From the NCBI GenBank assembly GCA_947477885.1, contig CANJUD010000015.1, positions 1-60,686 on the forward strand: a stretch of 60,686 bases of DNA. The letters run 5' to 3'. The position numbers and the translations under genes were made by a program. Positions within the stretch are counted from its first letter, which is position 1, and each line of letters begins with the position of its first letter. This DNA comes from Bacteroidota bacterium. GTDB lineage: Bacteria; Bacteroidota; Bacteroidia; UKL13-3. The notes beneath the pieces were generated by a model. That model was given only the letters and a program-made list of their open reading frames with translations, made no database searches and was not told the origin of the DNA. Below, in pieces: positions 54,601 through 60,686 of the stretch.

Positions 54601-57600
54601 TGGTGGTATTAAAATTTGAATCGGTGCCGGTATACCACACTTTGGCATTTTTTATATTGGCAGTATCGGTGGTGCCGGTGGTATAGTAAGTAATTGATTT
54701 AACAGCTAGCGGGAAGGCTGCACCTTTGGTATTTATTATAATATGTATTACGTCATTATTCGTAGTATTTGGTTGCACAGCTTTCTTGTTTTGTATATTA
54801 TTTGCAGATATATATGATTGACTTTTTGCAGTATCAACCTTGATTATATAATCTTCCGTTTCACCATATATAAATTGAGAGCAGGCAGAATTGGCATACG
54901 CAGTATAATAATCAAATTTAATTCTTACTTGATGTTTTCCTACAGGAGTAGAAGCTGGAACTGCAAATGATCCAACAGCTTTCAAACTTGTGGTTAATTG
55001 ATTTGCCACTACACGTTCTACTGAATCAAATTGGCCATCATTATTTACATCCAACCATATATTCAAATATTCTGCATATACATAAGAAGTCACACTATAG
55101 TTTACATACTCGCCTTGATTGGTGGTAGTGGTAGAACTAATATTTGTAAAATCAGAATACGAAGTGCTACTGCATCCAGAAGTATTACTAATTGAATCTA
55201 AAACTACATTACTAATATACATATAACACGGATAGGTAGAAGTAGGAGGAATACAATAATATATTTTTCTATCTCCACTTGGGTTATTGGTATCGGGAGC
55301 ATAAGTAGTATTGCCAATAGTTATTGAATCGCAGCCTGCATCCACATGGTCAGTTAATTTTGCATAAGAAGGTATATCATAAGTCAACCAAAAATAATTA
55401 TATCCAGATGAAGTTAATACCATCGAATCGATGATGGAGAATTTATTTCCGGGATATATAATTGTATTTCCAAACTGCGTAGTAGCCGCAAATACTGAGC
55501 TTGAGCCAGTATACCAGAGTTTTGCATTTCTAATTTCACTGGTGTCTGTAGTGCCATTAGTATTTAGTTGAAATGATTTGATAGGTAGCGGATTTGATGC
55601 CCCAAGTGTATTAATTTTAATTCCGATGATATGATTATTGCTAGTGTTTTTTGCAACATTAGTTGAATTTTGTGTAGTAGCAGATGATATATAATTCATA
55701 CTTTTTGCTGTGTCAACATTTAACATATAGTCTTCTGTTTCGCCATAAGCCAATGTTTTACATGGATCATTCACATACGTATAATAATCGCACGCAATCC
55801 TTACCAGATGCTGTCCCACACTGGTGTTAATAGGCACCGCAAAAGTTCCTGTTGCTTTAAGTCCGGTAGATAATTGATTCTTCACTACCTGCTCAGCTGA
55901 ATCGAACAAACCATTATTATTAAAATCAACCCAAATGGTTACATACATATTATATTGATATAATGATACACTGTAATTAACCATATCACCTTGAGAAGTT
56001 GTGGTACTCAAACTTGAAAAATCAGAAAACGAAGTAGAGCTACAGCCAGAATTATTATTAATAGAATCGAGTTTCACATTGTTTATATACATATATACAC
56101 ATGCATAGGCAGCAGTATTGGGCACACAATAATATATTTTGCGGGTGCCATAAGGATTCACTGTATCTGCTGTATAAGTGGTGCCTGCTATAATAAATGA
56201 ATCACAACCTGCATCTAATAAATTGCCTAAAGCTGCAGTGGCAGTAATATCATACGCAAACCAAAAATAATTATATCCTGATGAAAGTGTAACAGAATCG
56301 TTGAAAGATACATTGGAGCCTGGAGTAGAAACTGTACTTCCCACCTGTGTGGTAGTTGCAAATGTAGAACTTGTGCCCGTATAATATACTTTGGCATTCG
56401 ATACATCTGAAATATTTGTTGTGCCAGTTGTATTCAAATATAAGTTAGTTAATTTTAATGGATTTAGTGAACCCCAAGCATCTACTTTAATTCCTATAAT
56501 TTGGTTATTGCTACTTGATCTGGAAACATTGGGTGTAATTTGAAATACATGAGCAGAATTATATACCATATTACTTTGTGCCATCACATGGGCGGTATAG
56601 TCTTCTATCTCGCCATAATAACCATCTGCACATGCATCGAGCGATATATATTGATAGGCATACTGATGACGTACACGCATGCGGTGGTAGCCTATATTTG
56701 ATCCCGATGGAATAGCGATAGTGGTATTACCAGTTCCATTTGCAGTAACAAAATATTTATCCAATAATCTTTCGTTTGTATTATTGAAATTTCCATCATC
56801 ATCAAAATCTATCCATACATTTATGTATGCCGCATAGGTTGTAACCGAAATGGAAGTATTATAAGTAATTCCCTGTTCAAAATTCACGACCTTATTGGTA
56901 TAATCATTATATGCTTTCGAGTTGCAACTTGTACCTGTATTATTTGCTAAATTAGAAACTTCAATATTACTAATACACATGCCACCATAATAGCAACCAT
57001 AAGTCATCGCTGGGATGCAATAATTTATGAGTCGATACCCGGCAGGAGCTGTTATTATAGGTGTTACCACAGTATCTACATCAATGCTTGTACATTCTGC
57101 ATCGAGTGAATCACCCACTTTTGCAAAGGAATCTATATCATATACCAACCAAAAATAATTGTCACTATTATTCACCAATTCCTGATTTCCAGTAAAAGTA
57201 AAGCTACCAGATGGAGAAGTTTTGGAACTTCCAAATTGTGTGAGCGTAGTAAAGGTAGTTCCCACACCTGTATAATATAATTTTGCATTGGTAATATCTG
57301 CAACATTTGTAGAACCATTGGTATTAAATGTAAAAGAAAAAGCGGTATCTGTAGCATTACATGCAGGGGTTACATTAATTCTCAATATCACATTATTGAT
57401 AGTACCGGGAGAAATATTTTGTGTATTTTGTTGTAATACTGCCGCCGTTTTGGTTGCTAAATCTGACCCCAAACCTACAGCATGCCAAGCCGCTGCACAG
57501 GCAAACATTTCATTGGAACAGGTGCCGAATAAATCTTCGGCGGCTTGTATTGAATAAGTGCGTGCATCATCATATTGTGCTGATGAATATAAATAATAAG

Positions 57601-59131
57601 TAAGTGTACGGAAGGCTATTGCCGCTGCTTCATGTATACCAATAGAATCAACACTATAGTAATCATTATTGTCATTGCTACCTGTACCTCCATTCGACAA
57701 CAAATAAAACCAAAAATTCTGAACACCACTATTGGTATGCACACCGCCATTATCAGCAGCACCAGTATACCAGTATTTTCCATAATAAGTATCGGGTTGA
57801 TTATGTGCATTGGGGTTGCCCATTGAGCGAATTGTCCATCCAATTTTTGTGGCTAAATCCCATTCAAATTTTGCCGAATCTCCATACCATTCGATGGCAG
57901 TTCCCAAGCAATCGCTGAATGATTCATTCAATGCACCACTTTCGTATGAATAATTAAGTTGTGCAGTATATGAAGTTAATCCGTGTGTGATCTCATGGCC
58001 TGCAATATCTAGTGATACCAAGGGTTTCACGGAGGAACCATTCCCATCACCATAGGTCATATAACTTCCATTCCAAAACGCATTGGAATAATTATTTGAA
58101 TAATGTATATAGCTAATTAATTTAAATCCATTATTATCTATACTATTTCTACCATATATATTTTTATAATAATCGTAAGTCATTTCTGCACCAAAATGTG
58201 CATCGGTGGCATACTCATCATAATTGCTATTTACATTATTCCAAGTGGTGTCACTATCTGTAAAATCGACAGCACTTCCATAGCTGGTTCCTTTTTGCAT
58301 ATTATATGTTTCAATACCTCCACCCCTATTTGCTTCATGCAATCTGAAACTATTTGCAGCATAATAATCTGTATATATTTGTTGGTCGCCACTCATTGCA
58401 GTTTTTGCTGTAACCAATGTATCGGAAGTATGTATTCTATCTAAATGGGCCAAAATATCTCCGCCCTGTGCATCCACAAACACATATTGGCGACTCATGG
58501 GGTCAAGGGCATATATATCAAATTTGTAGGCAAGTTTATATTGATTGGCATCGGTGGTATAATCGCTGGATACATATACCATTTCACCTTTGGGATACCA
58601 AGTAGCATACATATCTTTATTTTGGAATTTGATTAATTGTTCACTTGCTGGGTCGTCCCACATATATACTTTGGCATTTGTATATACCATAGCATTTTTT
58701 AGTGCGTCGCTTTCGCTCAATGATGAAGTATTTGAGGCGTTAAAATTATCATATAATAATCCATTCATCGAAACTATTTTTCCAGCTTTCACATGAAAAA
58801 TATACATGGTATTTTCTACTGGCAAACCATTAAATAATTGCCTGTAGCGGTAATGCGTAAAACCAATTTGGTCAGTTTCCTGTGTCAGGAGTTTCAGCTC
58901 AAAACTCTCTGGCAGTCCCATCGTACTTTTGAACCAAGGCATAAACCCTTCAAAGCTGGGCTGATTGCTTGGCTTGAATTTTAAAAAAGACGGGATGCTC
59001 GATTGGGGTTTAAAAAGCAACTTTGCCGAGATGGGCTCGAGCTTGTGCTGCAATTTGTTAGTTTGCGAATACGAAAGGCTAAAGCCTATAAGAATAATAG
59101 AGATAAGTGTTAATAATTTTTTGAAATCCAT
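51668..59131 (-). CDS. Giant secreted M4 (thermolysin-type) metalloprotease with GEVED, Ig-like and T9SS domains
   Basis: 2487 residues. Signal peptide (1-22), FTP/PepSY-like propeptide (about 30-230), M4 catalytic domain (about 240-565): zinc motif HEITH (379-383), third ligand Glu403 in ALNESFSD exactly 20 residues later, and GGVHTNSGVQNFWF with the catalytic His. Then four repeats of a 130-residue beta module plus a GEVED domain (each ends Y-G-E-x-E-D-Y), one Ig-like domain, five tandem Ig-like repeats of about 85 residues (KAVGGTA...CAGDS) and a T9SS type A sorting domain (LRVWPNPSSDGTFNI). Secreted protease, probably cleaves proteins outside the cell for nutrition or surface processing. 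Confidence 0.95.
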   Translation of the reverse strand: MDFKKLLTLISIILIGFSLSYSQTNKLQHKLEPISAKLLFKPQSSIPSFLKFKPSNQPSFEGFMPWFKSTMGLPESFELKLLTQETDQIGFTHYRYRQLFNGLPVENTMYIFHVKAGKIVSMNGLLYDNFNASNTSSLSESDALKNAMVYTNAKVYMWDDPASEQLIKFQNKDMYATWYPKGEMVYVSSDYTTDANQYKLAYKFDIYALDPMSRQYVFVDAQGGDILAHLDRIHTSDTLVTAKTAMSGDQQIYTDYYAANSFRLHEANRGGGIETYNMQKGTSYGSAVDFTDSDTTWNNVNSNYDEYATDAHFGAEMTYDYYKNIYGRNSIDNNGFKLISYIHYSNNYSNAFWNGSYMTYGDGNGSSVKPLVSLDIAGHEITHGLTSYTAQLNYSYESGALNESFSDCLGTAIEWYGDSAKFEWDLATKIGWTIRSMGNPNAHNQPDTYYGKYWYTGAADNGGVHTNSGVQNFWFYLLSNGGTGSNDNNDYYSVDSIGIHEAAAIAFRTLTYYLYSSAQYDDARTYSIQAAEDLFGTCSNEMFACAAAWHAVGLGSDLATKTAAVLQQNTQNISPGTINNVILRINVTPACNATDTAFSFTFNTNGSTNVADITNAKLYYTGVGTTFTTLTQFGSSKTSPSGSFTFTGNQELVNNSDNYFWLVYDIDSFAKVGDSLDAECTSIDVDTVVTPIITAPAGYRLINYCIPAMTYGCYYGGMCISNIEVSNLANNTGTSCNSKAYNDYTNKVVNFEQGITYNTSISVTTYAAYINVWIDFDDDGNFNNTNERLLDKYFVTANGTGNTTIAIPSGSNIGYHRMRVRHQYAYQYISLDACADGYYGEIEDYTAHVMAQSNMVYNSAHVFQITPNVSRSSSNNQIIGIKVDAWGSLNPLKLTNLYLNTTGTTNISDVSNAKVYYTGTSSTFATTTQVGSTVSTPGSNVSFNDSVTLSSGYNYFWFAYDITATAALGNLLDAGCDSFIIAGTTYTADTVNPYGTRKIYYCVPNTAAYACVYMYINNVKLDSINNNSGCSSTSFSDFSSLSTTTSQGDMVNYSVSLYQYNMYVTIWVDFNNNGLFDSAEQVVKNQLSTGLKATGTFAVPINTSVGQHLVRIACDYYTYVNDPCKTLAYGETEDYMLNVDTAKSMNYISSATTQNSTNVAKNTSNNHIIGIKINTLGASNPLPIKSFQLNTNGTTDTSEIRNAKLWYTGSSSVFAATTQFGNTIIYPGNKFSIIDSMVLTSSGYNYFWLTYDIPSYAKLTDHVDAGCDSITIGNTTYAPDTNNPSGDRKIYYCIPPTSTYPCYMYISNVVLDSISNTSGCSSTSYSDFTNISSTTTTNQGEYVNYSVTSYVYAEYLNIWLDVNNDGQFDSVERVVANQLTTSLKAVGSFAVPASTPVGKHQVRIKFDYYTAYANSACSQFIYGETEDYIIKVDTAKSQSYISANNIQNKKAVQPNTTNNDVIHIIINTKGAAFPLAVKSITYYTTGTTDTANIKNAKVWYTGTDSNFNTTKQYGSTVSSPGSSALTFTDSIALQSGPNYFWVSYDVNSSAKIGNYIDATCTAFTLNSTSYAPDTAAPYGNRKIDYCIPTGGAINYYNASYQWGITNVQLSNLNNSSGVPKTTPTYYSDYTAYNANLIAGSSYKLYVTPGSTAATYPQATVAWVDWNANGVFDSVEEIGRNLYHKSVDTVKFTVPSSQAAGSYRLRIMSGYYYYFYTGACKFNPCFVANTNAFDVGECEDYTIDIVSPPNPVILPQSNISFCLGSGQQFTTAYDTGYTYSWYKNGSTLLKSGKGHPYDSLYYSPSAAGTDSITVKVTDSYSQTTTSAAVAVIISSKAVGGTAGLSASYICAGDSVSLTLSGSAGNIIWKYLSAGAWTSTGSSANPYKVAPANTTTYRAYVSSGTCPNDSSNQTTITVSPKAVGGTASLSTNNICGGDSIDLSLSGSTGTIAWQYYSNNVWINLNSSANPYRIAPSATTLYRAYLTSGACSPDSSNQVTITVNPKAVAGNISANTSICKGDSVNLTISNNTGTISWQYYNGSTWQNLGLTANSIYVSPTTNTDYRALVTAGTCGTDTSKTVSVTVTPPAVSGSIFASVSNLCAGDSVFMALTGNTGSIAWQYDNGSGWQNLNSSANNIYVSPTTTASYRALVTSGKCGSDTSKTISISINPKAVGGSASAKAPGICPGGSTDLMLTGNTGTIIWQYYNGTSWINTTNTSSNYTVSPTAKTSYRAMVTTVCGSDSSNIVSVDVYPALNANITPGGPKDLCNGDSIILSAGIAKTYSWSTTEITPTITLKQTAIVTVTITDSNGCTATSSANGYTFHTPTTPVITQQGDSLFASPSIGLSYIWKLAGNTVANTAVNYYIPMQKGFYTVEYTDNFGCLSVSSVAYNYNNIGIANIYNTPTLRVWPNPSSDGTFNIIATVNTTRVSLRITDMTGRLLMQESQAITNNSLNTSLDLSKFAHGLYLLYIDTDGGKSSVPVKLLRE

Positions 59132-59175
59132 GTGAATAGCGATTTTTTTTTGAAAGGCAAATGTACCGAATTTTT
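59132..59175. other. Short gap between divergent genes
   Basis: 44 bp, AT-rich, with an eight-T run. Any promoter of the protease (minus strand) must lie here or inside the next gene; I see no consensus box. Confidence 0.4.
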
Positions 59176-59573
59176 ATGGAATATTTATATCAAAAAATAT
59201 TATCCTATTTATAGTTGCCGTTTGGGTTGCCGTTTCCATTAGCTGCTATTTTTATTTCAGTAAAAAAAAATTATATAATAATTTAAAAGAGTATGGTGAA
59301 ATTACCCAAGTGTACGCCAAGTTTTTGGGCATCGACGGCACACCTTGGTATTACGGAAAACCCGCTGCTTACTTTTACTTTTTTAGCAATGCAGGTGATA
59401 ACATAAAAAGCCGAGAAGCCCCCTTAACTCCGGACAGTTTTACTACTTGCAATTATATACCCAATAAGTTGGTATTATATGTAGAAAACGAATTACGGAT
59501 AAGCAGCGTAATTTGTAATTTGATTCTCCTTTGCGAACCTAAGGTAAACCAAAAAAAAATGATGAAAAATTGA
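59176..59573 (+). pseudogene. Small membrane-anchored protein with an apparent frameshift
   Basis: From the ATG at 59176 the frame reads MEYLYQK and stops at once. If one A is added to the A6 run at 59192-59197, it reads on as NIILFIVAVWVAVSISCYF (one membrane helix), a basic stop-transfer KKK and an exported domain of about 90 residues (ITQVYAKFLGIDGTPWYYGK...) to the stop at 59571. The uncorrected frame starts only at GTG 59310, after the helix. So a one-base deletion (real or a sequencing error in a homopolymer) or slippage is likely. Domain not recognised. Confidence 0.55.
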
Positions 59574-59685
59574 TATTGATGCTAACCATCGATATTGCTA
59601 GTGGTTTCATTATTTTACTGAAAACTTCGATATGATTGCCTTTATTTTTTAGCTTTTTTTAACCTATTTTTTGGCGATTATTAAT

Positions 59686-59693
59686 TATATTTG
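59686..59693 (+). promoter_or_regulatory. -7 box TATATTTG for the FIST gene
   Basis: 54 bp before the ATG at 59748. The in-frame TTG at 59691 overlaps this box and would not be in the transcript, which supports the ATG start. Confidence 0.45.
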
Positions 59694-59747
59694 CACAAAA
59701 AAGTAAAGGGAAATTGTGCAGAATTGAAGTACTGCCCTGTAATTCTG

Positions 59748-60380
59748 ATGAAGTCTAAATTATTAAAATACTACGTGGTAACCTGGACTAGCAGATCCGG
59801 TAAACTAATTCACAATAAAATTATTGCTGACTTAGTGCTTTGTTTTGGTTCAAAACAAATATTTAGAGCCAATGCTTTATATTCAAATACAACAACTCAA
59901 TTCACTGTTCCTCAAATCACTATGTGCTCTACTAGCGGAGAAATCATTGATATCCATGTGCAAAACAATACATTAGTTGCTGTCGCTTTACAGTTTGAAA
60001 AAACAAAGATTGAGACTTCAACTGCAAATGTATTGGACTACAAAAACAGTTTTGAAGCGGCTAAATCCCTGATTGACAACCTACCAAAACTCGATCTAGC
60101 TTATATTCTTGTTCTTGCTGATGGAACCCTGGTGAATGGGAGTGAACTGGCGAGGTGTTTAAATCAATCGGTTGATAGCAAGATCTCAATAACCGGCGGA
60201 CTCGCTGGCGATGGCACTAATTTTAAATCGACACTTGCAGGTCTTAACAATTCCCCCAAGCAAGGTTTAATCGTCGCTACAGGTTTTTATGGCAAAGGTA
60301 TTTTTGTTACCAGTGGTTCAGAATGTGGATGGGATAAGTTTGGACCAGAAAAAAATAATTACCAAATCAGAGGAAAATAA
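59748..60380 (+). CDS. FIST_N-domain protein lacking FIST_C
   Basis: 210 residues from MKSKLLKYYV. Matches the FIST_N sensory domain: DLAYILVLADGTLVNGSELARCLN, ISITGGLAGDGTNF, LAGLNNSPKQGLIVATGFYG, and near the end GWDKFGPEKNNYQIRG. In normal FIST proteins (about 380-400 residues) the sequence continues into FIST_C, but here a TAA follows and two more stops come soon. It may be a truncated gene or a short variant. FIST proteins are predicted ligand sensors, often with chemotaxis or two-component genes; none is visible here. Confidence 0.75.
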   Translation: MKSKLLKYYVVTWTSRSGKLIHNKIIADLVLCFGSKQIFRANALYSNTTTQFTVPQITMCSTSGEIIDIHVQNNTLVAVALQFEKTKIETSTANVLDYKNSFEAAKSLIDNLPKLDLAYILVLADGTLVNGSELARCLNQSVDSKISITGGLAGDGTNFKSTLAGLNNSPKQGLIVATGFYGKGIFVTSGSECGWDKFGPEKNNYQIRGK

Positions 60381-60516
60381 ATTATTTAAGCTATCTGAAT
60401 AATATAGAAAAGGATTTGGACATTGTTGAATGTTGAATTTACAGAATAAAAAAAGTCAATAAAATAAATTAATATTTGCAGCGTATATTTAATGTTAAAC
60501 CAAATAATTTAAAACC

Positions 60517-60686
60517 ATGAAAACGTTTACAAAAAAGACTATTACAGCTCATCTTTCCCATCAAATGATTGCTGCTGCTGTATTAAAAGCCGAAGAATTA
60601 AAATTTTCAATCGCAATATCTATTGTTGATGAAAGTGGAAATTTAAAAGCATTTTCGCGGATGGACATGGCCCCGTTAATAGCAAT
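60517..60686 (+). CDS. GlcG/HbpS-like (DUF336) protein, 5' part only
   Basis: The first 56 codons, cut by the window end. The sequence (HLSHQMIAAAVLKAEELKFS, then SIAISIVDESGNLKAFSRMD) fits the heme-degrading/heme-binding HbpS-GlcG fold family. 137 bp downstream of the FIST gene. The family name is from the pattern; function in this organism is unknown. Confidence 0.65.
   Translation, partial: MKTFTKKTITAHLSHQMIAAAVLKAEELKFSIAISIVDESGNLKAFSRMDMAPLIA

Noticed and set aside
59310-59573. GTG-start ORF of 87 codons as a complete gene
   Set aside because: It would start after the membrane helix encoded in the same frame upstream; better explained as the end of the frameshifted gene at 59176-59573.
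59691-59747. TTG start of the FIST gene
   Set aside because: It overlaps the TATATTTG promoter box, so it would not be in the mRNA; ATG at 59748 gives the normal FIST_N beginning.

Overview
The window reads as a low-GC chromosome segment of a Bacteroidota bacterium, probably an environmental Sphingobacteria/Chitinophagia-type lineage. The evidence is: several secreted proteins with type IX secretion (T9SS) C-terminal sorting domains; TonB-dependent uptake genes; a DUF5606 protein; promoters of the Bacteroidota type (TTTG about 20 bp upstream of TAnnTTTG, few Shine-Dalgarno sites); a prfB gene with its +1 frameshift site; and many short palindromic intergenic repeats. No rRNA, tRNA, CRISPR array or insertion sequence was recognised.

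Layout. 1-5942: three secreted T9SS proteins in a row; the first is cut by the window edge and its visible 3' end is 98% identical to the end of the third. 6070-14748 (minus strand): a seven-gene heme/iron acquisition locus: T9SS-exported HmuY-like protein, TonB receptor, HmuY-like lipoprotein, porin, Rieske protein, imelysin and di-heme oxidoreductase. 15083-16650: a small lipoprotein and rarA. 16948-21030: a glycan cassette (GT2, STELLO-like transferase, sugar epimerase, multi-pass membrane protein). 21031-21434: tandem intergenic repeats and a terminator. 21481-24861: class II ribonucleotide reductase nrdJ. Upstream of it, 24994-25111 holds a cluster of DnaA boxes that could be an origin of replication or a DnaA control region. 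25502-26098: a DUF433/DUF5615 toxin-antitoxin pair with a frameshifted toxin, between two diverged direct repeats. 26381-28469 (minus): an unrecognised compact operon of an HNH nuclease, a HIT protein and small ORFs separated by in-frame TGA codons; this is my best candidate for an undescribed system.

28782-39128 is a mostly housekeeping plus-strand run: membrane pyrophosphatase hppA with an odd 18-cysteine tail, DUF5606, a FlK-like thioesterase, yidC, prfB, a cyclase and cyanophycin synthetase. 39409-43598: a stand-alone T9SS type B sorting domain and an outer-membrane/Ig-domain pair of unknown role. 43773-49554: a class III aminotransferase, then an O-acetylation cassette (two SGNH hydrolases and an MBOAT acyltransferase). 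49705-51517: small genes among repeats. 51668-59131: a giant modular M4 metalloprotease with a T9SS signal. 59176-60686: a frameshifted membrane protein, a FIST_N-only protein and the start of a HbpS/GlcG-like gene.

Repeats are a theme. One palindromic family (GGTTGGTG...CACCAACC) sits between genes but also inside three reading frames, where it is translated in the same frame. A second one (tcccgaatcttattcggga) is piled up three times in the leader of the second SGNH gene. All product calls are from reading the translations; no database search was run.
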